Shown here in pieces: positions 24,553 through 32,823 of a stretch of DNA of 60,938 bases (within the stretch, counting starts at the first letter, position 1; every line of letters begins with the position of its first letter). The notes beneath the pieces were generated by a model that had not been told where the DNA came from, made no database searches, and saw only the letters and a list, made by a program, of their open reading frames with translations. The position numbers and the translations under genes were made by a program. The stretch comes from Clostridia bacterium. GTDB taxonomy: Bacteria; Bacillota; Clostridia; Oscillospirales; UBA644. The DNA is taken from contig JAGASR010000001.1 in NCBI GenBank assembly GCA_017621705.1, forward strand, positions 1 through 60,938, given 5' to 3'.

Positions 24553-26727
24553 TTATTTGACTTCTGTGAGATGAACTTTGAAAGTTGTGTAGTCTTTCAT
24601 ACCGTTTGTACGGTTGATGCCTACGTTCATCCATACGCTGCCGGGACGTACGTTGCCGTCCTGGTCTGCATAAAGTTTGTTTTCGTCAAGTCCGCGGAAT
24701 TTAACGCATCTGCGGAACTGCGGATGACAGCGGATGCAAACGAATGTCAGAAGAGCCTCGCTCTTGTCTTCGGAAACGTAGCACCATGCGCATTCTTCAC
24801 CGTTCGGGGGAATGAGTCTGTAGAGTTCGCCGAAGTGGATAACATCGTAGTATTTATGATATTCTGCGATCTGCTTCTTGACTTCTTCTTTATCTTCCGC
24901 CGACATTTTCGTAACGTCAAGCTCGTAGCCGAAAGTTCCGGCAAGGGCAACGTCGCCTCTTGTCTGCATTGAAACTACGCGCTCTGTCTGATGGTTCGGA
25001 CAAACGGAAACGTGAGAAGAAATAGCGGTCGTCGGGTAGACCATAGAAGTACCGTACTGAATATCGAGTCTTTCGATCGCGTCTGTATCGTCGCTCGTCC
25101 AGTACTGCGGGAAATAGTAAAGCATAGCGGGGTCGAAACGTCCGCCGCCGCCCGAGCAACCTTCCATAAGAAGATTCGGATGAGCTTCAAGCAGTCTTTC
25201 GCAAAGAGCGTAAAGACCAAGAACGTATCTGTGGAAGATCTCTTTCTGCTTTTCTGCAGGGAGAAGAGCGCTTGCGGCTTCGGTGATATTTCTGTTGAAG
25301 TCCCATTTGATGTATTCGATCTGCGCATCTTTGAGAATATTATCAATACATTCGAAAAGATAGTCCTGAACGTCTTTTCTCGAAAGGTCGAGAACGTACT
25401 GATTTCTGCCCTTGCACATAGGTCTGTCTTTAACGTGCAGACACCAGTCGGGGTGCGCTTCGTAAAGATTACTGATCGGGTTGATCATTTCGGGTTCGAA
25501 CCAAAGGCCGAATTTCATTCCGAGAGCATGTATTCTTTCGGAAAGCAGCTTCATGCCGCCTTTGATCTTTTCTTCGTTGACGAACCAGTCGCCGAGACCG
25601 GAATTATCGCCGTTACGGGAACCGAACCAGCCGTCGTCAAGAACGAGCATTTCAACACCGAGTTCGCCTGCTTCTTTGGCGATATTGTAGATCTTTTCTT
25701 CGTCAAAATTGAAGTATGTGCCTTCCCAGTTATTGATGAGGAGGGGACGTTTTGCGTTCTTCCACGGATCTCTGCAGAGGTTGTTTCTGTAAAGTTTATG
25801 GAAAGTACGGCTCATACCGCCGAGACCTTCTGCGGAATAAACGGAAACTGCTTCGGGAGTTTCGAAGCTTTCGCCCGGATCAAGGTGCCAGCCGAAGTCT
25901 GTCGGGTTAATACCCATGATAACACGGAGATCGCCGTCAGTATCGATTTCGGACTGCGCGGAGAAGTTGCCGCAGTAAATGAAGCTGAAACCGTAAACAT
26001 CGCCGATCTCTTCGTTTGCGGCTCTGTCTGCGATAGCGATGAACGGGTTATGGTGGTGACCCGATGCGCCGCGCTTACTTTCGATCGCGGTAATACCTCT
26101 TGGAATGGGATTACGTTCGAATTTACGCTCTCTGCCCCACATACCGTAAAGATGGCAAATATCCCAGTTGCCTTTCGGAAGCTCTGTGCAGGAAGAATAT
26201 ACTCTTTCGATATCCATTCCTTTATCGGATGCGTTTTTGACAACTACGCGGCGCGCGATTGCATCGTAATTTTCAAAAACAGTATAGAACAATGTAACTT
26301 CCGCATTGATAACGGAGTCTTTCATGAGGATCTCGATCGTTGTCGCTTCGTCTTCTTTTGCGTACGTCGCAGGCTGACCTTTAAGCTCGGGTTTGCCGTT
26401 GTAAATACGGTAGGAAACAAAACGGATGTCATTCGATGCGTTGCCGCGGTATTCTCTGATCTGAAGAGCGGATGCGCGGTAGTCGCCCGTACCGTTGACG
26501 GAGTATTCCATCGGTGCGCTGTCGGGAGTCGTTGTGCCGTCAGCACTTCTCGGAGAGAATGACGATCTTCCGGGGCGCGCTGAATAGTATCTCAGATCGC
26601 ATTCGGGAATCTTCTTTCCATAGTAGTCATGGATCAAAAATCCGCCGTCGTTTATGTGGAATACATAAGATGTATTGGGTGTGTTTAAGTAAAAGGACTT
26701 AAACTCGTCCGAATAATTTATAGACAT
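24553..26727 (-). CDS. Alpha-galactosidase, GH36
   Basis: The 724-residue length is normal for bacterial GH36. A beta-sandwich domain occupies about 1-300. The TIM barrel follows, with nucleophile Asp in IKWDFNRNITE, the substrate loop EGCSGGGGRFD, and the acid/base Asp in WTSDDTDAIERL. It hydrolyses alpha-1,6-galactose from raffinose-type sugars and galactomannan fragments. No signal peptide, so substrates are imported first. The start follows TTGGAGGAATC. The gene is divergent from the GH51 gene, each with its own consensus promoter. Confidence 0.93.
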   Translation of the reverse strand: MSINYSDEFKSFYLNTPNTSYVFHINDGGFLIHDYYGKKIPECDLRYYSARPGRSSFSPRSADGTTTPDSAPMEYSVNGTGDYRASALQIREYRGNASNDIRFVSYRIYNGKPELKGQPATYAKEDEATTIEILMKDSVINAEVTLFYTVFENYDAIARRVVVKNASDKGMDIERVYSSCTELPKGNWDICHLYGMWGRERKFERNPIPRGITAIESKRGASGHHHNPFIAIADRAANEEIGDVYGFSFIYCGNFSAQSEIDTDGDLRVIMGINPTDFGWHLDPGESFETPEAVSVYSAEGLGGMSRTFHKLYRNNLCRDPWKNAKRPLLINNWEGTYFNFDEEKIYNIAKEAGELGVEMLVLDDGWFGSRNGDNSGLGDWFVNEEKIKGGMKLLSERIHALGMKFGLWFEPEMINPISNLYEAHPDWCLHVKDRPMCKGRNQYVLDLSRKDVQDYLFECIDNILKDAQIEYIKWDFNRNITEAASALLPAEKQKEIFHRYVLGLYALCERLLEAHPNLLMEGCSGGGGRFDPAMLYYFPQYWTSDDTDAIERLDIQYGTSMVYPTTAISSHVSVCPNHQTERVVSMQTRGDVALAGTFGYELDVTKMSAEDKEEVKKQIAEYHKYYDVIHFGELYRLIPPNGEECAWCYVSEDKSEALLTFVCIRCHPQFRRCVKFRGLDENKLYADQDGNVRPGSVWMNVGINRTNGMKDYTTFKVHLTEVK

Positions 26728-26759
26728 ATTGATTCCTCCAAAATATCTGTGTTTCTTTT

Positions 26760-26788
26760 ATTATATAGAAATATATTCGATTTGTCAA
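26760..26788 (-). promoter_or_regulatory. Promoter of the GH36 gene
   Basis: Perfect TTGACA (26788-26783) and TATAAT (26765-26760) on the minus strand with a 17-bp spacer. Confidence 0.88.
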
Positions 26789-26819
26789 GCCCGAGTTTTT
26801 TGTTTTTAGAAAAAAATAC

Positions 26820-26848
26820 TTTACATTTTGTTTGAAATATGCTATAAT
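26820..26848 (+). promoter_or_regulatory. Promoter of the GH51 gene
   Basis: TTTACA (26820-26825), 17-bp spacer, TATAAT (26843-26848). It lies back-to-back with the GH36 promoter; the -35 boxes are 31 bp apart, so a shared operator is possible, but no clear palindrome is seen. Confidence 0.82.
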
Positions 26849-26905
26849 GCTATCATAAAACATTGGTTTGCAATATTATTCCGATAAAGGAAGGCAGTGT
26901 TTTTT

Positions 26906-28435
26906 ATGGCAAAGTGTTCAAAGAAATTTTTTGGTTATAATTTTGAGTGTACACGCAGATTTGGGTATGACGGCATTTATGCCGAAATGATAGATGACTG
27001 CAGACTCCTTTTAAAAGAAAAAACCTTTTATCCTATTGAATTTGACGGTATGAAGGGAATCGGTCAGGGTTCTGCAAGAATTCATTATCAAACAGACAAA
27101 TCATATACTTGGAACATCGTTTCAACAGGTAAGGTTTCCGTTTGTTTTCTTACCGAATTCGGAAGAATCGTTTATGCTTCAAAAGAGCCGAAGGGAACAT
27201 TTGAATGTAAATTTAACAGTCCTTACGGCAGAATTGAGGTCGTAAGTGACGGAGAAATAAAATATATCTCATTAAAACCGGCAGATTCGCTTTATAATTG
27301 CAGAAAAGATGTTCTTGATAAAATAAAAGAAATCAAACCGCAGACAATCCGTCTTCCGGGTGGATGCTTTGCGGAAAAATATAGATGGAAAGACGGCCTT
27401 TTGCCTATCGAAGAAAGGCCTCCCGTTATTAATGACGGCACATTCAATCTTTTTTGCAGTCATCATAATTATGACGGATATGAGCTTAACATAGACGATT
27501 ATATCGGTATTTGCCGCTATGTCGGTGCGGAGCCGGAATATACCGTTAAATTAACGAAAAACGACCCTCAGGATGCGGCAGATCTCGTTGAATACTGCAA
27601 CGGAGATGCTTCGACAAAATACGGCGCACTTCGTATTTCAAGAGGATTTAAGGAACCTTACAATATAAAAACATGGTATATCGGAAATGAGGTTGCTTTC
27701 ATAGCAGACCATAAAGCCGCGGCGGAACTCAACGATAAATTTGTTGGGGCAATGCTTAAGGTCGATCCGACTATAAAAACCGTAGTTACAACAGGCAATA
27801 ACCCCGATTGGGATGAAAAATTTCTTGCTTCAGCAAAAATGGTGGATTACTGTGCGCAACATTCCTATATCGTTGAAGAAATTCCCAATTACGATCTTTC
27901 TCAGGTTTTACAAGCGGCAGAGGGTACGCTTTATAATAAGCTTGAAGCATCATGTAAACGATTTAACGGTAAAAAGATGCTTCTTGACGAATGGAATCTT
28001 CGATGGGGAATGTTCGGCGACTCATTCAGCGGTCTTTATGTTGCCGGCGTTATAACAATGCTTATACGTAATGCTGAAAAACTGAATTTGGACGGAGCAT
28101 CGTATTTTGCGCTTGTAAACGAGGGTATTGTTCGTGTTTATCATGATCATGTAACACTTTCTCCCGACGGAGAGATTTTCAAGCGTATGGTTGAACACGT
28201 AGACGGTGAATTGGAGCTTGATGAAGATTCGTCATATATTAAAACCATTCATGACGGATATACTTTTACCTCCGTTCTTAACAAATCTGCAACCGATGAA
28301 AAACTTCTTACGGACATAGAAGGCGAATATGAGATATTTACTCCAAACGGAGATAATATGAATGTTTTCAAAGGTATCGGAAAACTGACAGCAATACCTC
28401 CCGCCTCGGTTGCGTTTGTAAAAAAATATATATAA
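26906..28435 (+). CDS. Alpha-L-arabinofuranosidase, GH51-like
   Basis: A 509-residue protein started at the ATG at 26906, because AAAGGAAGG lies 11 bases upstream; an in-frame GTG at 26897 is too close to that site. The GH51 signature is clear: LPGGCFAEKYRWKDGL, the acid/base Glu in TWYIGNEV, and the nucleophile Glu in LLDEWNLRWG. It releases arabinose from arabinoxylan or arabinan oligosaccharides inside the cell. The next genes encode an MBL-fold protein and a GH10 xylanase, so this cluster appears to process arabinoxylan fragments. Confidence 0.88.
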   Translation: MAKCSKKFFGYNFECTRRFGYDGIYAEMIDDCRLLLKEKTFYPIEFDGMKGIGQGSARIHYQTDKSYTWNIVSTGKVSVCFLTEFGRIVYASKEPKGTFECKFNSPYGRIEVVSDGEIKYISLKPADSLYNCRKDVLDKIKEIKPQTIRLPGGCFAEKYRWKDGLLPIEERPPVINDGTFNLFCSHHNYDGYELNIDDYIGICRYVGAEPEYTVKLTKNDPQDAADLVEYCNGDASTKYGALRISRGFKEPYNIKTWYIGNEVAFIADHKAAAELNDKFVGAMLKVDPTIKTVVTTGNNPDWDEKFLASAKMVDYCAQHSYIVEEIPNYDLSQVLQAAEGTLYNKLEASCKRFNGKKMLLDEWNLRWGMFGDSFSGLYVAGVITMLIRNAEKLNLDGASYFALVNEGIVRVYHDHVTLSPDGEIFKRMVEHVDGELELDEDSSYIKTIHDGYTFTSVLNKSATDEKLLTDIEGEYEIFTPNGDNMNVFKGIGKLTAIPPASVAFVKKYI

Positions 28436-28458
28436 ATATATATAATAGAGGTATTATT

Positions 28459-29133
28459 ATGAAAATAACATTTCTAGGCACAGGTGCCGCCGATTGGAAT
28501 ATTAACACACATAAAAATATTGAAGGATTCAGACGTAATTCCTCCGCACTCATCGATGACTGTCTTCTTATCGACCCGAATGGTGACGTCTTTGACGCTC
28601 TTTCGACTTTCGGAAAGGACAGCGATAAGATCAGATATATAATCAACACTCACCGTCATTCCGATCATTTCAATATCGATACGATAAACCGTCTTACAAA
28701 TGCCGAGTTTTTCTTTATTTCCGCAGGAGAAACGAAGATGATAGGGGATTATACCGTCATGGCACTCAAAGCAAACCATTCAACGTGCGAAGAAGCCGTT
28801 CATTTTATAATTTCCGACGGCGAAAAAAATCTTTTTTACGGGCTTGACGGCGCATGGCTTCTCTTCGATGAGATCAAGGCGATAAAAAATAACGGTATCG
28901 ATTATGCCGTTCTTGATGCAACGATCGGCGATGTCCCCGGTGATTACCGTATTTTTGAGCATAACAATCTCAATATGGTTCTTGAAATGAAGCAGACGCT
29001 CTCGCCGTATATCGAAAGATTCTGCATCAGCCACCTTGCAAGAACTCTTCATCCCGCTCACGAGCAAGTCGCAGAAAACATGAAAAAATATAATGTTGAA
29101 GTAGCATTTGACGGCTATGAAACCGAAATTTAA
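28459..29133 (+). CDS. MBL-fold metallo-hydrolase
   Basis: A 224-residue metallo-beta-lactamase fold protein: KITFLGTGAADW at the start, the metal site NTHRHSDHFN (HxHxDH) near residue 75, a further histidine in LKANHSTCEE, and a terminal histidine in CISHLARTLHP. Such proteins hydrolyse esters, phosphodiesters or thioesters; the substrate cannot be read here. It lies 23 bases after the arabinofuranosidase gene and 26 before the xylanase gene, so it may act on a sugar derivative. Confidence 0.82.
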   Translation: MKITFLGTGAADWNINTHKNIEGFRRNSSALIDDCLLIDPNGDVFDALSTFGKDSDKIRYIINTHRHSDHFNIDTINRLTNAEFFFISAGETKMIGDYTVMALKANHSTCEEAVHFIISDGEKNLFYGLDGAWLLFDEIKAIKNNGIDYAVLDATIGDVPGDYRIFEHNNLNMVLEMKQTLSPYIERFCISHLARTLHPAHEQVAENMKKYNVEVAFDGYETEI

Positions 29134-29159
29134 TAAAATACTGAAAGAAACAAAATATT

Positions 29160-30527
29160 ATGATGACCGCAGAAGAAAAACGCGAACTTTATTTAAAACC
29201 GTATAACGATAATAAAGAAGTTATCGATAAACGTATTGAAGAAGGTATCGAAACATACCGAAAAGGCTACTGCAGAATCAGATTTACCGATGAAAAAGGA
29301 AATCCCGTCAAAGGTAAAAAAGTAAAAGTTAATCAGATCGGACATGAGTTCAAGTACGGCGCAAATATCTTCATGCTTGATGAATTCGAAAAGGAAGAGC
29401 ACAATGCGGAATACCGCCGTATGTTCAAGGAATATTTCAACCTTGCAACCGTTCCTTTCTACTGGAAAGATCTTGAACCCGAGGATGGAAAACCTCGTTA
29501 TGATAAAAACAGTCCTAAGATCTACCGCCGTCCCGCTCCCGATCTTTGCATGGATTATTGCGAACAGAACGGAGTTGCGCCCAAACTTCACTGCCTTGTT
29601 TATAACAGCTGGACTCCCGAGTGGGCAAAGGCGCTTTCCACTTCCGAGCTTAAAAAGAGATATGAAAAGAGATTCTGGGAGATCGCCGATCGCTATAGCG
29701 GCAGAATGTATGAGTTTGAGGTCATAAACGAAACCCTTATTCAGGGTATTTCCAATCCCCTTTGCGAAGAGCGCGATATAGTTGAATGGGCTTTTGATCT
29801 CGCACGCAAATATTTCCCGAATGAGAAACTCGTTATTAACGAAGCAGACCCGTTCCCCTGCATCGGCAGAAACACCCCGTCTTCCGTTTCTCCGTATTTT
29901 GACAGATATTTCTTACAGCTCGAAAGTCTCCTCTTAAAAGGCGTTTCCATAGACAAAATAGGTGTCCAGAATCATATGTTTGTCGGCGTAAGTGCTCATA
30001 CTGATGAGGAATACGAGAGTTCTGTCCGCGGTCATGCTTTTGCGGCAGACCCGATAAATATTTACAGAGGCATGGATGCTATCGCATCGCTCGGTCTTCC
30101 TATGGAAAATACGGAAATGACTCTTCCCACTTTCGGAGATACCGAAGAAGATGAAGAACTTCAGGCAGACCTTCTTAAACTTATGTATTCCGTATGGTTC
30201 TCTCATCCCGCAATGGAGACTGTCGTTTACTGGAATACGGTAGACGGTTATGCTCATACCGGAAATCCGAACTGGATAGAGAATAACTGCCGCGGAGGTC
30301 TTTTCCATAATGATCTTACTCCGAAAAAATCCGCTCTTATGCTCAAAAAACTTTTCAGCGAAATCTGGCATACCGACGGCGAATTTGTTACCGATGATGA
30401 CGGCTATATCGAATTCCGCGGATTCTACGGAGATTATAAAGCAACAGTCGAAACCGACGGTAAATTGTCCGAAAATAAATTCTCGGTTCTTCCGAAACAG
30501 AACAACAAAAAAGATTTTATTATCTAA
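29160..30527 (+). CDS. Endo-1,4-beta-xylanase, GH10-like
   Basis: The 455-residue protein has an N-terminal carbohydrate-binding-like segment of about 70 residues, then a GH10 TIM barrel: KYGANIFMLDEF, LHCLVYNSWTPEW, the acid/base Glu in FEVINETLI, and the nucleophile Glu in ENTEMTLPTF. The H-x-H and W positions of the family are partly visible. There is no signal peptide, which fits an intracellular enzyme for xylo-oligosaccharides. The start is ATG at 29160, or at 29163. The gene ends in a strong terminator. Confidence 0.85.
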   Translation: MMTAEEKRELYLKPYNDNKEVIDKRIEEGIETYRKGYCRIRFTDEKGNPVKGKKVKVNQIGHEFKYGANIFMLDEFEKEEHNAEYRRMFKEYFNLATVPFYWKDLEPEDGKPRYDKNSPKIYRRPAPDLCMDYCEQNGVAPKLHCLVYNSWTPEWAKALSTSELKKRYEKRFWEIADRYSGRMYEFEVINETLIQGISNPLCEERDIVEWAFDLARKYFPNEKLVINEADPFPCIGRNTPSSVSPYFDRYFLQLESLLLKGVSIDKIGVQNHMFVGVSAHTDEEYESSVRGHAFAADPINIYRGMDAIASLGLPMENTEMTLPTFGDTEEDEELQADLLKLMYSVWFSHPAMETVVYWNTVDGYAHTGNPNWIENNCRGGLFHNDLTPKKSALMLKKLFSEIWHTDGEFVTDDDGYIEFRGFYGDYKATVETDGKLSENKFSVLPKQNNKKDFII

Positions 30528-30550
30528 CCGTTAATTCCATATTATATTTC

Positions 30551-30586
30551 AGATCTCACCGATTTTTCGGTGAGATCTTTATTTTT
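30551..30586 (+). terminator. Terminator after the xylanase gene
   Basis: Stem AGATCTCACCGA/TCGGTGAGATCT (30551-30562/30567-30578) followed by TTATTTTT. Confidence 0.88.
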
Positions 30587-30587
30587 A

Positions 30588-30638
30588 ATAAAACTCAAAC
30601 AATTCCCTAAAAACTCGAAAACATTATTGCTGTATAAT
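30588..30638 (+). promoter_or_regulatory. Promoter with putative response-regulator site 1
   Basis: ATAAAACTCAAACAA (30588-30602) lies 45 bp upstream of TATAAT (30633-30638), and a second related segment AAACTCGAAAAC starts at 30611. There is no good -35 box, as expected for an activator-dependent promoter. The same 15-mer pattern recurs upstream of the genes at 31012 and 32152. Confidence 0.5.
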
Positions 30639-30671
30639 AACGCCATAAAATAAAGAACGGAGAAAAATGAA

Positions 30672-30920
30672 ATGTTCGGAATCGAAGAAAAAAACGAAAA
30701 GATCGCAAATAAAGTAACCGAGGGTTATAAAAAAATCGAGAACGGAGTTGTCGAAGGCTATAAGAAGATCGAGAACGGGGTAGTCGGCGGTTACAAAAAG
30801 ATCGAAAAAGGCGCAGTTGACGGCTTCAATAAAGTAAGCGACAAAATGATCGAAAAGCTCTTTGCAAAAGAAGGCGAAACCGTCGAAGATGCAAAGAAAA
30901 GACTTAACGGCGAAAAATAA
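30672..30920 (+). CDS. Small protein with 11-residue amphipathic repeats
   Basis: An 82-residue protein. Residues 17-60 consist of four 11-residue repeats: EGYKKIENGVV twice, GGYKKIEKGAV, and DGFNKVSDKMI. Eleven-residue repeats with this K/E pattern form 11/3 amphipathic helices that bind membrane surfaces, as in LEA proteins, synucleins and apolipoproteins. No signal peptide. The ATG at 30672 has CGGAG about 9 bases upstream. The shared promoter motif and the neighbouring two-component system suggest envelope-stress control. Confidence 0.7.
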   Translation: MFGIEEKNEKIANKVTEGYKKIENGVVEGYKKIENGVVGGYKKIEKGAVDGFNKVSDKMIEKLFAKEGETVEDAKKRLNGEK

Positions 30921-30929
30921 TTCATTTTA

Positions 30930-30980
30930 ACAAAACTTAAACAAATAATAAATCATTAATAAATATCGGCGCAGTATAAT
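30930..30980 (+). promoter_or_regulatory. Promoter with putative response-regulator site 2
   Basis: ACAAAACTTAAACAA (30930-30944), itself part of a TTTAAC/TTAAAC repeat 11 bp apart, lies 45 bp upstream of TATAAT (30975-30980). The spacing is identical to the promoter at 30588-30638. Confidence 0.5.
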
Positions 30981-31011
30981 ATGCCCATAAATACGAAAGA
31001 GGTAAATAATA

Positions 31012-31383
31012 ATGAACAGAAACGATAAAGACTTTGTTGTACAGAATATCCGCGCACAGTATACCGTAAAAGAAAATACGGAACTTGACGAACTTCGAGC
31101 TCTTGATGCGAAAGTAAAACGTCCCGCAAATATTTTTGCATACGTTTTCGGCAGTATCGGTGCTGTTATCATGGGTAGCGGCATGAGCCTTGTAATGACC
31201 GATATCGGCACAACTCTCGGAATTGAAAACGCCATGCTTCCGGGCATTATTATCGGCATCGTCGGTCTTGCTGTTGCATGCGTTAACTATCCGATCTATA
31301 AAAATATCCTCACTTCCCGCCGTAAAAAATACGCTGATGAGATCGTTTCGCTCAGCGATAAGATCATGAAAAACGAGAAATAA
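31012..31383 (+). CDS. Small membrane protein, paralogue of the gene at 34775
   Basis: A 123-residue protein: a charged N-terminal 40 residues, two transmembrane segments (about 41-62 and 75-98) joined by GSGMSLVMTDIGTTLGIEN, and a basic cytoplasmic tail. The loop sequence and both helices recur in the 131-residue protein at 34775-35170. Family function unknown. It starts after AAGAGG with the shared 15-mer upstream, so it probably belongs to the regulon of the adjacent two-component system. Confidence 0.75.
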   Translation: MNRNDKDFVVQNIRAQYTVKENTELDELRALDAKVKRPANIFAYVFGSIGAVIMGSGMSLVMTDIGTTLGIENAMLPGIIIGIVGLAVACVNYPIYKNILTSRRKKYADEIVSLSDKIMKNEK

Positions 31384-31461
31384 TAACTTAACATACAGAT
31401 TTTCAGATAAAATATGCGAGACTGCAAAAAAGCCGTCTCGCTGTTGTCGTTGGTGAACAAA

Positions 31462-32061
31462 ATGAAAAAAACGATATGCTACGATGTCAATAATAAAAAA
31501 GTACAGCGAGATATCGAATATATCCCCTTAAGATATATTCTTGCAATATTGATCACTGCTTTTTAAGTCCTCGCCGTGATCGGAATAGTTGTGGCTCTTT
31601 GTTATTATGTTCCGTATTTTTATCTTGCCGTATGGGCAACGGAGATATTCTGTGTCATCCGTATAATCGCATCGGATGACAATCCTGATTACAAAGTTCC
31701 GTGGCTGCTGTTTGTTCTGATAATTCCGATAGCGGGATTTATGCTTTATTTTATGTTCTATTCAAGAACATTGCAAAAACGTTTTGTCAGACGTCTGAAC
31801 GCATTGAAAAGCAATTCTTATAAGAAAAACGATGATGATGACTATGCAATGATCGGAACGATAAATCTTGACTACCGAAGCCTTGTTCATCATTTTGAAA
31901 ACGGTGTATGGATGTATAAATGTGAATCTGTATCCGCATTGAAAGAAGATATTGAAAAAACTTTAAATGACAGTATTGAAGTTACTCCGAATATGCTCAA
32001 AACCAATCTTTTTCAGAAATTTATCCGTGCGGTCGTAAGAATATTTGCGCCGATGCTGTAA
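31462..32061 (+). pseudogene. Broken cardiolipin synthase
   Basis: The frame from the ATG at 31462 is interrupted by TAA at 31564-31566 and then continues to 32061. The first part is the PLDc_N membrane region (two hydrophobic helices and PDYKVPWLLFVLIIPIAG). It then jumps directly to the C-terminal end of a cardiolipin synthase (MIGTINLDYRSLVHHFE). Both catalytic HKD motifs, roughly 300 residues, are missing. An internal deletion plus a nonsense mutation make function very unlikely. The open part alone (about 31576-32061) might still give a short membrane protein. Confidence 0.8.
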
Positions 32062-32088
32062 ATAATTTTTGTTCTTGTTTGAATGTAA

Positions 32089-32117
32089 ACAAAACTTTAA
32101 CATTTGCGTGCTATACT
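32089..32117 (+). promoter_or_regulatory. Promoter of the two-component system with site 3
   Basis: ACAAAACTTTAACAT (32089-32103) matches the sites upstream of 30672 and 31012. The most plausible -10 is TATACT (32112-32117). A TATAAT at 32132-32137 would start transcription inside the ribosome binding site. The motif therefore overlaps the -35 region here, so its effect may differ (autorepression) from the upstream-placed sites. Confidence 0.45.
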
Positions 32118-32151
32118 GTATGAAAATAAAGTATAATGCGGAGAAAAAACA

Positions 32152-32823
32152 ATGTTTAAGATTTTAGTCGTGGAAGATGACAGGGAGCTGAATAAAACAG
32201 TCTGCTCGTTTCTTAACCATAGCGGTTACGAGGCGACGGGGTGTCTGAATGCTGCCGATGCGTACGATGCACTTTATGAAAATATGTTCGACCTCATAGT
32301 TTCAGATATAATGATGCCCGGAACCGACGGTTTTGAGTTTGCGAAAAACGTCCGTGAGCTCAACGAAGAGATTCCAATTCTTTTTATGACAGCAAGAGAC
32401 GATATCGCGTCAAAACAGCGTGGCTTCCGTATTGGTGTTGACGATTATATGGTAAAACCGATTGATCTTGATGAACTGTTCTTACGCATCGGCGCTCTTC
32501 TTCGCCGCGCAAAGATAGCATCGAGCCGAAAACTTGAGATCGGAAATTTCGTCATGGATGCCGACGAACATACCGCTTATCTTTCGGGCGAAGAGATCTC
32601 TCTTACAAACAGAGAATTCAGCATTCTTTATAAATTACTCTCTTATCCCAAAAAAACTTTTACAAGAACTCAGCTCATGGACGAGTTCTGGGATGCTTCT
32701 ACGGAGACCGCACCTCGTGCCGTCGACGTATATATGACAAAGCTCCGTTCAAAACTTGCCGATTGCGAAGATTTTGAGATAAAAACCGTTCATGGTCTCG
32801 GCTATAAGGCGGTAATAAAATGA
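32152..32823 (+). CDS. OmpR/PhoB-family response regulator
   Basis: A 223-residue regulator. The receiver domain has the acidic pocket VEDD, phospho-acceptor D52 in SDIMMPG, T in FMTARDD and K in VKP. It is followed by a C-terminal winged helix (LTNREFSILYKLL ... VDVYMTKLRSKL ... VHGLGYKA). It starts after GCGGAG and its stop overlaps the kinase start (ATGA-type overlap at 32820). It probably recognises the 15-mer found in three nearby promoters. Confidence 0.93.
   Translation: MFKILVVEDDRELNKTVCSFLNHSGYEATGCLNAADAYDALYENMFDLIVSDIMMPGTDGFEFAKNVRELNEEIPILFMTARDDIASKQRGFRIGVDDYMVKPIDLDELFLRIGALLRRAKIASSRKLEIGNFVMDADEHTAYLSGEEISLTNREFSILYKLLSYPKKTFTRTQLMDEFWDASTETAPRAVDVYMTKLRSKLADCEDFEIKTVHGLGYKAVIK

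Noticed and set aside
24991..26562. 523-residue open frame on the plus strand antisense to the GH36 gene
   Set aside because: It lies wholly opposite a well-supported GH36 enzyme, has no ribosome binding site or domain, and is Phe/Val/Cys-rich as antisense frames of such genes are.
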